Source: an uncultured beta proteobacterium
Lineage (GTDB): Bacteria > Pseudomonadota > Gammaproteobacteria > Burkholderiales > Burkholderiaceae
Direction: 5' to 3'
Length of the DNA stretch: 11,141 bases
NCBI GenBank assembly: GCA_903892315.1
Contig: CAITHY010000044.1
Coordinates: forward strand, 1-11,141
Part shown: piece by piece, positions 1 through 7,389 of the stretch
Numbering within the stretch: the stretch's first letter is position 1
Layout: every line of letters begins with the position of its first letter
The notes under the pieces: generated by a model
What the model was told of the DNA's origin: nothing
Seen by the model: only the letters and a program-made list of their open reading frames with translations
Database searches by the model: none
Program-made: the position numbers and the translations under genes

Positions 1-1
1 A

Positions 2-2257
2 GGGAGTGGCAAGACCCGTGTCCTCACCACCCGTATAGCCTGGTTGATTCAGACCGGCCAGGTATCTCCTATTGGCGTCCTGGCGGTGACCTTTACCAAT
101 AAGGCTGCGAAGGAAATGATGCTCCGCCTGAGCGCCATGCTGCCCATCAATACGCGTGGGATGTGGATTGGCACCTTTCATGGTCTTTGCAACCGTTTAT
201 TGCGTGCTCACCACAAAGAAGCAGGTTTACCGTCAACTTTTCAGATTTTGGATACCCAGGATCAACTTTCTGCGATTAAGCGCTTGTTGAAGGGTTTAAA
301 AGTCGATGATGAAAAGTATCCCGCAAAGCAATTGCAATACTTCATTGCTCATGCCAAGGAGCGCGGTCAACGAGCAAAAGATTTGGCTATTGGGGATGAC
401 TTCCAAGCCAAGATGGCACAACTGTATGCGGCCTACGATGAGCAATGCCAACGGGAGGGCGTAGTAGATTTTGCTGAGCTCTTACTACGCAGTTATGAAT
501 TACTCAAGCATAGCGAAGCAATTCGGACCCACTATCAAGAGCGCTTCCGTCATATTTTGATTGACGAGTTTCAGGATACCAATGCTTTGCAATATGCATG
601 GCTTAAATTGTTATCGGGTCATGATGCAAGTCGCATCAATGTCAGTGGCATGGGTAGTAGTTCTGTCTTTGCAGTGGGAGATGATGACCAAAGTATTTAT
701 GCTTTCCGCGGCGCTGATGTTGAAAATATGCGTCTCTATGAAAAGCAATATCACCCATTGATGGTGAAGTTAGAGCAGAACTATCGCTCGCACGGCCATA
801 TTTTAGATACAGCAAATCACCTTATTGCAAATAACTCTGAGCGCCTTGGAAAAAACCTACGAACCGATGCTGGTCATGGGGAGCCCGTCCGAATTTATGA
901 GGCGCCAAGCGATCATGCCGAAGCTGCTTGGCTAGTGGATGAGATCAAGGCTTTAGTCAATAGCGGCATCAAGCGGACAGAGGTCGCATTGCTCTATCGC
1001 AGCAATGCACAGTCGCGCATTATTGAGCACGCATTATTTTCTGCGGGTATTCCGTATCGCGTATATGGCGGCTTGCGCTTCTTCGAGCGCGCCGAAATTA
1101 AACATGCGCTGGCTTACTTGCGCTTGCTCGAAAATCCAAATGATGACACTTCATTCTCCCGAGTGGTGAATTTCCCAACCCGCGGAATTGGTGCAAGATC
1201 AATCGAGGCCTTGCAAGATGCCGCCAGAGCACAACAATGCTCTTTATATCTAGCGGCTTCTACTTTAGAGGGCAAGGCTGGTGCCGCACTCAGTGGATTT
1301 GTGCGTTTAGTGGATCACATGCGTGAAGCCACTCGTCACAATACTTTGCCGGAAACAGTGGAGTTTGTGATTCAGCATAGTGGCTTGATTCAGCATTACC
1401 TCTCTGAGCGTGAGGGACAAGATCGCGTAGAGAACTTACAAGAATTGATCAATGCCGCAACCGCATTTATTGCTGAAGAGGGTTATGGTCAAGACGCGGC
1501 CGCCGCCATGCTGCCAGGCGAGAACGCTCCTGGTGTTGTGGAAGTCTCCCCCTTGGCAGCTTTCTTATCTCACGCCTCACTAGAGGCGGGTGATAACCAA
1601 GCGCAAGCTGGTCAAGATGCCGTGCAGTTAATGACGGTGCACTCGGCAAAAGGCTTAGAGTTCACTGCGGTATTTATTACTGGTCTTGAGGAGGGCTTAT
1701 TCCCGCACGAGAACAGTGTGAATGAACAGAATGGTTTAGAAGAAGAGCGCCGTTTGATGTACGTGGCGATTACTCGCGCAAAGGAGCGTCTGTACCTCTC
1801 ACATACCCAATCCCGTATGCTGCACGGCCAAGTACGCTACAACATGCCTTCTCGCTTTCTAGAGGAGCTCCCATCCGATTCATTGAAATGGCTTACTCCT
1901 AAAGCAAGAGATGCCCGTTGGGGTGGGGGGGACGCAAGATCGGGCTCTACTTGGCAAGATGGCTATACCCGTCAACGCGAATATGAATCGAATGACTTTT
2001 TTGATTCAGGCTCTGAGCGCCAAAGACCAGCGAAGCGCGTTGGCTCAGCTTCGATGGAAGTGAAAAGGCTCGCTTCTCCACCTCGCAGCAATTACCCATT
2101 CACCATTGGTCAGAATGTGTTTCATACGAAGTTTGGTGAAGGGCGAGTGACTGGTTTAGAAGGTGTAGATGCTGATGCAAGGGCGCAGGTTAATTTCAAA
2201 CGTCACGGCATCAAGTGGTTGCAGCTGAGTATTGCGAAGCTTGCTGCGATTGATTGA
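2..2257 (+). CDS. uvrD: UvrD-type superfamily 1 DNA helicase II (5' end missing)
   Basis: ATP-driven 3'-5' DNA helicase that unwinds DNA in excision and mismatch repair in the cytoplasm. The reading frame is open from the first complete codon, and the first residues are the Walker A loop GSGKTRVL (from base 2), so the true start and a short N-terminus lie outside the window. The TTG at 44 is inside the helicase core and is not the start. Seen in order: motif Ia VTFTNKAAKEM, motif II DEFQDT (563-580), motif III GDDDQSIYAFRG (677-718), motif IV QNYRSH, motif V VHSAKGLEF (from 1637) and motif VI YVAITRAKER (about 1759-1788). A flexible Gly/Ser/Arg-rich linker (about 1915-2095) leads to a C-terminal Tudor-like domain containing HTKFGEGRV, which in PcrA/UvrD relatives contacts RNA polymerase. 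The segment between motifs II and III is about 11 residues longer than I recall for E. coli UvrD. UvrD is preferred over Rep because of the C-terminal domain. It converges on the next gene with an 8-base gap. Confidence 0.95.
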   Translation, partial: GSGKTRVLTTRIAWLIQTGQVSPIGVLAVTFTNKAAKEMMLRLSAMLPINTRGMWIGTFHGLCNRLLRAHHKEAGLPSTFQILDTQDQLSAIKRLLKGLKVDDEKYPAKQLQYFIAHAKERGQRAKDLAIGDDFQAKMAQLYAAYDEQCQREGVVDFAELLLRSYELLKHSEAIRTHYQERFRHILIDEFQDTNALQYAWLKLLSGHDASRINVSGMGSSSVFAVGDDDQSIYAFRGADVENMRLYEKQYHPLMVKLEQNYRSHGHILDTANHLIANNSERLGKNLRTDAGHGEPVRIYEAPSDHAEAAWLVDEIKALVNSGIKRTEVALLYRSNAQSRIIEHALFSAGIPYRVYGGLRFFERAEIKHALAYLRLLENPNDDTSFSRVVNFPTRGIGARSIEALQDAARAQQCSLYLAASTLEGKAGAALSGFVRLVDHMREATRHNTLPETVEFVIQHSGLIQHYLSEREGQDRVENLQELINAATAFIAEEGYGQDAAAAMLPGENAPGVVEVSPLAAFLSHASLEAGDNQAQAGQDAVQLMTVHSAKGLEFTAVFITGLEEGLFPHENSVNEQNGLEEERRLMYVAITRAKERLYLSHTQSRMLHGQVRYNMPSRFLEELPSDSLKWLTPKARDARWGGGDARSGSTWQDGYTRQREYESNDFFDSGSERQRPAKRVGSASMEVKRLASPPRSNYPFTIGQNVFHTKFGEGRVTGLEGVDADARAQVNFKRHGIKWLQLSIAKLAAID

Positions 2258-2266
2258 TCAATCAAT
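2249..2266. repeat. 18-bp perfect palindrome at convergent gene ends
   Basis: The sequence ATTGATTGATCAATCAAT is its own reverse complement, centred between 2257 and 2258. It covers the uvrD stop codon (TGA 2255-2257) and reaches the first base of the opposing stop codon (TAA, 2268-2266). As RNA it could form at most a 7-bp, A/U-rich stem with a GAUC loop, and no T-run follows on either strand. It is therefore a weak candidate for a bidirectional terminator. It could also be a protein-binding site or chance. The palindrome itself is directly seen; any role is unproven. Confidence 0.75.
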
Positions 2267-3045
2267 TAAATAGGCAACACTACTTCATCTTCTATGAAGC
2301 AGGCTTTCCAGGTCGCATAAAAAGAGCAGTGCATTACCGTCAAACCCGCCATAGAAATCGGGGCGATGATGAATGAAGCTGCCTGTCCCAAATCGAGTGC
2401 ATCAAAAATCATTCCTACTGTTAGCGGAATGGCAATCAAAATGGCACTCCAAATAGACAGATACAAAAAGAATGCAGCCTTATTGGCCCAGCATGCTAAG
2501 CAGCTTGAAAACAGCGCTTGAGGGACGGGCATATCCGCCCAAGCAACTAGCACTGGCGAGAACCACATCAACATAGCTACCGGTATGTAGAGTATGGCGC
2601 CAAAGAACAGGACTAAGTAAACCTGGCGCAGCGCCTCGGGGGTGATAGGTTTATCGCTGGTCATCAGCGGTAGTAGTAATTCAAAGTCAACCAAGAAGCT
2701 TAAGATGAAACTAAGCAACAAAATCATGCTGGCGTATACCAAACCTAGTTGCAAAATTCTTTTGCGAACAATTGGGCTGGACCGAAGTGCAATTAAATAG
2801 ACCATCGGTCTAATTCGTTCTTTTTGAATTCCTTGGCGGCAAGCGGTCATGAATCCAACGGAAAGGGTTGGCGTAAGCAGCAGCACTGCAAAGACGCCAA
2901 TCACTGGAATGATGACTGCGAGCTGTGCGGCAAAGACATACATGAAGACCAGCATTAAGAAGCCCAAAGGGTTCTGCTTAAAAAGCCAAATGCCTTGTCT
3001 AATCCAGGTGTAGCCTTCTTTGGGTGCTACAGAATTGAGTTTCAT
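2266..3045 (-). CDS. BPSS1780-family integral membrane protein
   Basis: Predicted inner-membrane protein of 259 residues, function unknown. The N-terminus (GYTWIRQGIWLFKQNPLGF, residues 11-29) has the aromatic and basic pattern followed by a Pro-Leu that I associate with the BPSS1780 family of beta-proteobacterial membrane proteins. Hydrophobic segments lie at about 28-59 (long enough for two helices), 98-119, 141-165, 190-215 and 222-245, giving five or six membrane spans. Basic residues cluster between spans at about 70-96 (RQGIQKERIRP and RKR), which suggests a cytoplasmic loop. There is no enzymatic motif. The ATG at 3045-3043 overlaps the thrB stop as ATGA and has no strong ribosome binding site of its own, so it is probably translated by coupling to thrB. 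It is the last gene of the leftward cluster and converges on uvrD. The family call is from recall; that it is a membrane protein is secure. Confidence 0.85.
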   Translation of the reverse strand: MKLNSVAPKEGYTWIRQGIWLFKQNPLGFLMLVFMYVFAAQLAVIIPVIGVFAVLLLTPTLSVGFMTACRQGIQKERIRPMVYLIALRSSPIVRKRILQLGLVYASMILLLSFILSFLVDFELLLPLMTSDKPITPEALRQVYLVLFFGAILYIPVAMLMWFSPVLVAWADMPVPQALFSSCLACWANKAAFFLYLSIWSAILIAIPLTVGMIFDALDLGQAASFIIAPISMAGLTVMHCSFYATWKACFIEDEVVLPI

Positions 3046-4016
3046 AGTGAGCGACGACTTAAAAGAATGCGTTCAAAGTGCGTAGGATCATGTGGGGTGA
3101 GCATTTGCGCATCACGCGGCAAATAGAAATCCCAGAGCCTTGATACCCAGAAGCGTAAGGCTGCCGCACGCAACATGAGTGGCCAGCTAGCTTGCTCTTC
3201 TTTGGTGAGCGGGCGAACCGACTGATAGGCTTGCATGAGGGCGCTTAAGCGAGCAGGATCTAAATCTTCCTTGTTATCTGCAAGACACCAGTCATTAGCG
3301 GTGACGGCAAGATCAAATAGCCATTTATCGGTGCCGGCAAAGTAGAAGTCAAAGAAGCCACCCAATTGATCGTGAGATTTATCGGACCCCTTAGGATCAA
3401 ATAAGACGTTGTCGCGAAATAGATCGCAATGACTAGCCCCTTGTGGCAATTCATCATAGGTGCCCGAGGCAAAAAATTCCTCATGAGTTTTTAACTCATG
3501 GGTTATGAGTTCTTTCTGAGGCGTGCTTAAGTGCGGCAATACTGAAGGTATTGTTTTTTGCCACCAGCCAAGGCTACGAAGATTTTCTTGGGACTTCGTA
3601 AAATCCTTTCCAGCCAAATGCATCTTTGCCAGCATCTCGCCAACGAGTGCGCAATGATTGGCTGCAGGCTCGAGCCTAGAAAGACCTGGCAGTTTGGTAA
3701 CAATGGCCGCTGGCTTGCCTTTGAGGGTAAAAAGAATCTCACCCTGTTTGCTCTCAATCGGCTTGGGAACAGGCACACCTTTGTTTGCTAAGTGGCGCAT
3801 TAACTCTAGATAGAAAGGAAGCTGTTGCGCAGACAATCTTTCAAAGATTGTTAGAACATATTCCTGCTTTTTCTCATCTTTGACGGTGTCTAAGAAAAAG
3901 TTAGAGTTTTCAATACCACCATGTATGCCGCGAATTTGACTGGCTTGGCCGATGTCAAAGTCTTGAGAAATCCATTGAGAAATATCTTCAAGCTCGATCG
4001 GAGTAAATACAGCCAT
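3042..4016 (-). CDS. thrB: Homoserine kinase, APH-fold type (ThrB)
   Basis: Phosphorylates L-homoserine with ATP to O-phosphohomoserine, the step committing aspartate-family carbon to threonine; cytoplasmic. The 324-residue length suits the aminoglycoside-phosphotransferase-like homoserine kinase found in pseudomonads and beta-proteobacteria rather than the GHMP-type kinase of E. coli. Visible motifs are the N-lobe GGIENSNFF (33-41), a strand YVLTIFE (53-59), the catalytic loop SHCDLFRDNVLFD (195-207, with D198 and N203 as likely catalytic base and metal ligand) and the second metal site GFFDFYFAG (220-228, D223). The aromatic C-terminal lobe (RFWVSRLWDFYLP, 288-300) is also typical. The start at 4016 gives the expected MAVFTPIE-type N-terminus, but no good Shine-Dalgarno is visible before it. 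It follows the DUF2782-like gene by 23 bases and overlaps the next gene by 4 bases (ATGA), so the three are probably one transcript. A choline-kinase-like APH member is the alternative, but ThrB fits better. Confidence 0.93.
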   Translation of the reverse strand: MAVFTPIELEDISQWISQDFDIGQASQIRGIHGGIENSNFFLDTVKDEKKQEYVLTIFERLSAQQLPFYLELMRHLANKGVPVPKPIESKQGEILFTLKGKPAAIVTKLPGLSRLEPAANHCALVGEMLAKMHLAGKDFTKSQENLRSLGWWQKTIPSVLPHLSTPQKELITHELKTHEEFFASGTYDELPQGASHCDLFRDNVLFDPKGSDKSHDQLGGFFDFYFAGTDKWLFDLAVTANDWCLADNKEDLDPARLSALMQAYQSVRPLTKEEQASWPLMLRAAALRFWVSRLWDFYLPRDAQMLTPHDPTHFERILLSRRSL

Positions 4017-4039
4017 AAATCAGTCAATACTTTTTTAAA

Positions 4040-4444
4040 TTAAAAAGGAATGCTGACGCTGGGAACGCTGAGCAGGTCTGTTTCTTTCGCGGGTCCTGGC
4101 ATCACTGTTGTGGGTGGCGCCATTTCATAGCTGGTGTAAGGTGTTTTTACATCCACCTGCGTTGGAGAGTTGACGTCCTTATATTCGGTAACGGTAGTAC
4201 CATTTTTGTCTTTGTATTGATAGTTTGGTTTGCGTTGCTCTGGGGCATTTACTGCACCGCTTGCGCTGACTGCAGGTGCGAGCGGCTGATTGTTAATTCG
4301 GTTTAATTCCGATGGACTCAGTGCCTGACTGTTATTCTGAGCTTGGGCTGAAGTGGCGCCAAAAAGTCCAAAAACCACCATAAAACTCATTAAGGCTAGG
4401 CTTTGACTCATTGAGTGGCTAATTAAGTTCGTTAAATAATGCAT
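4040..4444 (-). CDS. Small exported protein, DUF2782-like, between thrB and polA
   Basis: Protein of 134 residues with no known biochemical role. The first 35 residues read as a Sec signal peptide: a polar start, a hydrophobic stretch at about 16-30, then ATSAQA followed by Q, so signal peptidase I cleavage after A35 is likely. The mature part begins with a polar, Asn/Pro/Ala-rich stretch (36-70). It continues with NYQYKDKNGTTVTEYKD (74-90) and QVDVKTPYTSYEM (96-108), which resembles the short basic strand-rich core of DUF2782 proteins, and ends in a Pro/Ser-rich tail. There is no cysteine, so it is not a lipoprotein. The start at 4444 is supported by AAGGTG five bases upstream; a second Met at residue 12 would keep the signal peptide. 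I recall a DUF2782 protein lying beside polA and thrB in pseudomonads, which supports the family call. It is divergent from polA and first in the thrB cluster. Family membership is moderately sure; function is unknown. Confidence 0.8.
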   Translation of the reverse strand: MHYLTNLISHSMSQSLALMSFMVVFGLFGATSAQAQNNSQALSPSELNRINNQPLAPAVSASGAVNAPEQRKPNYQYKDKNGTTVTEYKDVNSPTQVDVKTPYTSYEMAPPTTVMPGPAKETDLLSVPSVSIPF

Positions 4445-4527
4445 TTTTTCACCTTTTTAAGCCTACTCTCGGGCGGTTCCTTAACCAGACCTGTAGGCAA
4501 TTCACAACTAGATTGTACGATTGCGGT
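4445..4527. promoter_or_regulatory. Divergent intergenic region between the thrB cluster and polA
   Basis: These 83 bases must carry the start signals for both the leftward cluster and the rightward polA cluster, because the two sets of genes diverge here. I could not identify a convincing -35/-10 pair for either direction. A short inverted repeat GGTT-CCTT-AACC lies near 4475-4486. The only clear element is the leftward ribosome binding site at 4450-4455. The regulatory role is inferred from gene layout, not from recognised boxes. Confidence 0.45.
4450..4455 (-). promoter_or_regulatory. Ribosome binding site of the DUF2782-like gene
   Basis: AAGGTG on the minus strand lies five bases before the ATG at 4444. 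This is good spacing and is the main reason for choosing that ATG over the internal Met at residue 12. Confidence 0.65.
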
Positions 4528-7353
4528 ATGACTAAACATAGACTCTTGTTGGTAGACGGCTCAAGTTACCTCTATCGTGCCTTCCACGCCATGCCAGACC
4601 TCAGAAATGGGGCTGGAGAGCCCACCGGGGCTATTTATGGCATGGTCAATATGATGCGCCGGGCTCGATCTGAGCTCAAGGCTGACCATATAGCCTGTGT
4701 TTTTGATGCTAAGGGCAAGACCTTCCGCGACGAAATGTACTCAGAATATAAGGCGCATCGCTCCCCCATGCCTGAGGATTTGGTTAAGCAGATTGAGCCG
4801 ATTCATGCCATGGTCAAAGCTTTAGGTTGGCCGGTATTGATGGTCTCCGGCGTGGAGGCAGACGATGTGATTGGGACTTTAGCTTGCCAAGCTACGCAAG
4901 CGGGCTGGGAAACCATTATTTCTACTGGTGATAAAGATTTAGCGCAATTGGTGAATCCTTCAGTCACCCTCATCAATACGATGACAAATGAAAAGCTGGA
5001 CATTGACGGTGTCAAAGAAAAGTTTGGCGTTCCACCAGAATTAATTGTGGATTATTTATCCATCATCGGCGATACCGTTGATAACGTGCCGGGCGTTCCT
5101 AAGGCAGGTCCAAAGACGGCAAATAAATGGTTGGCAGAATTTGGCAATCTGGATAACTTGATGGCAAATGCCGATCAAGTTAAGGGGGTGGTTGGAGAAA
5201 ACTTGCGCGCTACGCTTCCTTGGTTGCCACAAGCTCGCCAACTGATTACGGTAAAAACCGATTGTGATTTATCACCCCATTTACCAAGCTTGGATGATCT
5301 GCATGCCAAGTCCGAAGATGCGCCTTTGTTGCGTGAGTTATTTGAGCGCTATGCATTTAAGACTTGGTTACGTGACGTGGAGAAGCAGCTCACAAGCCCA
5401 GAGAATCAGGGTGAGGCGGTTACGTTTGATTTGGCAGGTAGCCCAATTTCCTCTTCTGGCAGCGGTGCAGAGGAAGAAGGAAAGACGCGTGTGATTGCGA
5501 GCTCTCCGACCAAAGATTTGTCACAGGCCACTCGGGACTCCCAAGATGCAATCGAGCGCCACTACGAATGCGTGGTGGACGAAGCGGGTCTGGAGAAATG
5601 GCTCAAGAAAATTGAGTTGTCTGGATTAACAGCGGTTGATACGGAAACCACCAGTCTTGATGCGCTTGCTGCAGAGCTTGTTGGTATTTCTTTATCAGTC
5701 AAGCCTGGTGAAGCTTGTTACATTCCAGTTGCTCACCGCAACGGTGAAGTGCAGCTTGATCGTGAACTAGTGCTCGCGCGCATGAAGCCCTGGTTAGAAA
5801 GTAAGACGCATTTAAAGGTAGGCCAAAACTTAAAGTACGATGCCCATATCTTTGCAAACTATGGCATTACCTTGAAGGGCGTTGCATTTGACACCTTGCT
5901 GGAGTCTTATGTGCTTGAGTCGCACATGCCACACAATATGGACAGCTTAGCTGAGCGCCATCTGGGCATGAAAACCATTCGTTATGAAGAGGTGTGTGGC
6001 AAAGGCGTTCACCAGATTGGCTTTGATCAAGTTGATCTCAAGATTGCAACTGACTATGCAGCGGAAGATGCCGACATTACTTTGCGCCTGCATTTGGAGT
6101 TATGGCCACAGATTCAGGACAACTCAGGACTTCTCTATATCTACGAAAAGGTAGAGATGCCCGCTATGCGTGTACTCGGCATTATGGAGCGCAATGGCAT
6201 TCGAATTGATTCAGCATTACTGGCCAAACAAGGGCAGCAAGTGGGCAAACGTTTACTTGAGCTAGAGGGTGAGATTCATAAGCTAGCAGGACAGCCTTTT
6301 AATATCCAGTCGCCTAAACAGATCGCAGAAATTTTATTTGGGCAACTTGAACTTCCGGTCATTAAAAAGACGCCTTCCGGGGCACCCTCTACCGATGAGG
6401 AGGTGTTACAGAAGTTGGCTGAAGACTACCCACTGCCAGCCCGCATTCTGGATTACCGCAGTTTGGCAAAGCTAATGTCCACCTATATTGAGAAGCTGCC
6501 TCGAATGGCTGATCCCAAGACAGGGCGCGTGCATACGAACTTTTCACAAGCCACGGCAGTTACAGGGCGCCTGGCATCTAGCGATCCGAACTTGCAAAAC
6601 ATTCCAGTGCGAACAGAAGAGGGCCGTCGTATTCGTGAGGCTTTTATTCCGGCAGATGGATGCAAATTATTGTCAGCGGATTACTCGCAAATTGAATTGC
6701 GCATCATGGCGCATATTGCTGAAGATGAAAATCTATTAACCGCATTTAAAGAAGGTCAGGACGTTCACCAGGCAACTGCGGCAGAGATTTTTGGCGTCCC
6801 ATTAGATGATGTCAATTCTGAGCAGCGTCGTTACGCCAAGGTGATTAACTTCGGTCTGATTTACGGCATGAGTGCTTTTGGATTGGCTGGAAACTTAGGT
6901 ATTGAGCGTTCTGCTGCGCAAAACTATATTGCCAAATACTTTGATCGTTATCCAGGGGTTGCTCAATATATGGAGCGTACCCGTCTCGAAGCAAGGGAGA
7001 ATGGTTATGTAGAAACAGTCTTTGGACGACGTCTTTGGCTACCTGAGATCAAGGGTTCCAATGGTCCGAGACGTCAGGGTGCTGAGCGTGCAGCAATTAA
7101 TGCCCCAATGCAAGGTACCGCAGCCGACTTAATCAAATTGGCCATGATCGCCGTGGAAGATTGGCTTGAGAAAGAGCAGCTCAAGACCAGACTGCTCTTG
7201 CAGGTTCATGATGAACTAGTCTTAGACGTGCCTTTCGATGAGCTTGAGCTAGTGCAGGCAACGCTACCTGGGTTGATGTGCAATGTCGCCCAGTTAAAGG
7301 TACCTTTGGTAGTTAGTATTGGGATTGGCGATAATTGGGAAGAGGCACACTAA
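4528..7353 (+). CDS. polA: DNA polymerase I
   Basis: Gap-filling repair polymerase that also removes Okazaki RNA primers. I chose the ATG at 4528 (941 residues, beginning MTKHRLLLVDGSSYLYRAF) because family members begin this way; the in-frame TTG at 4513 adds five unlikely residues. Neither start has a clear Shine-Dalgarno. The N-terminal 5'-nuclease domain (about 1-290) is intact, with D10, VEADDVIG, STGDKDL and GDTVDNVPG. A Ser/Thr/Glu-rich linker follows at about 291-345. The 3'-5' exonuclease has Exo I DTETT (D371, E373), Exo II NLKYDAH and Exo III YAAEDAD, so proofreading is probably active. The polymerase domain has TGRLASSDPNLQNIP, motif A with D718, motif B with K771, F775 and Y779 (counterparts of E. 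coli K758, F762, Y766), and motif C QVHDELV with D895 and E896. It ends in the usual GIGDNWEEAH. It is first in a rightward cluster of three and works with the nearby uvrD in excision repair. Confidence 0.97.
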   Translation: MTKHRLLLVDGSSYLYRAFHAMPDLRNGAGEPTGAIYGMVNMMRRARSELKADHIACVFDAKGKTFRDEMYSEYKAHRSPMPEDLVKQIEPIHAMVKALGWPVLMVSGVEADDVIGTLACQATQAGWETIISTGDKDLAQLVNPSVTLINTMTNEKLDIDGVKEKFGVPPELIVDYLSIIGDTVDNVPGVPKAGPKTANKWLAEFGNLDNLMANADQVKGVVGENLRATLPWLPQARQLITVKTDCDLSPHLPSLDDLHAKSEDAPLLRELFERYAFKTWLRDVEKQLTSPENQGEAVTFDLAGSPISSSGSGAEEEGKTRVIASSPTKDLSQATRDSQDAIERHYECVVDEAGLEKWLKKIELSGLTAVDTETTSLDALAAELVGISLSVKPGEACYIPVAHRNGEVQLDRELVLARMKPWLESKTHLKVGQNLKYDAHIFANYGITLKGVAFDTLLESYVLESHMPHNMDSLAERHLGMKTIRYEEVCGKGVHQIGFDQVDLKIATDYAAEDADITLRLHLELWPQIQDNSGLLYIYEKVEMPAMRVLGIMERNGIRIDSALLAKQGQQVGKRLLELEGEIHKLAGQPFNIQSPKQIAEILFGQLELPVIKKTPSGAPSTDEEVLQKLAEDYPLPARILDYRSLAKLMSTYIEKLPRMADPKTGRVHTNFSQATAVTGRLASSDPNLQNIPVRTEEGRRIREAFIPADGCKLLSADYSQIELRIMAHIAEDENLLTAFKEGQDVHQATAAEIFGVPLDDVNSEQRRYAKVINFGLIYGMSAFGLAGNLGIERSAAQNYIAKYFDRYPGVAQYMERTRLEARENGYVETVFGRRLWLPEIKGSNGPRRQGAERAAINAPMQGTAADLIKLAMIAVEDWLEKEQLKTRLLLQVHDELVLDVPFDELELVQATLPGLMCNVAQLKVPLVVSIGIGDNWEEAH

Positions 7354-7376
7354 GACTTCAGTAAGAAATGCAAGCC

Positions 7377-7382
7377 AGGAGA
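7377..7382 (+). promoter_or_regulatory. Ribosome binding site of the dienelactone hydrolase gene
   Basis: AGGAGA ends seven bases before the ATG at 7390, giving near-ideal spacing. It is the strongest Shine-Dalgarno in the window and fixes the start just upstream of the Tat signal. Confidence 0.7.
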
Positions 7383-7389
7383 TAAGGCA

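Noticed and set aside
44..46. TTG as the start of the helicase gene
   Set aside because: The frame is open to the left edge and already encodes Walker A before this codon, so it is an internal Leu codon.
3558..3791. 77-codon rightward open frame antisense to thrB
   Set aside because: It is antisense to a conserved enzyme and has no ribosome binding site or family resemblance.
4475..4486. Short inverted repeat GGTT-CCTT-AACC in the divergent region
   Set aside because: A 4-bp stem is expected often by chance and no known operator matches.
4513..4527. In-frame TTG start five codons before the chosen polA start
   Set aside because: The added residues YDCG are not typical of DNA polymerase I N-termini, no Shine-Dalgarno precedes it, and the ATG at 4528 gives the expected family start.
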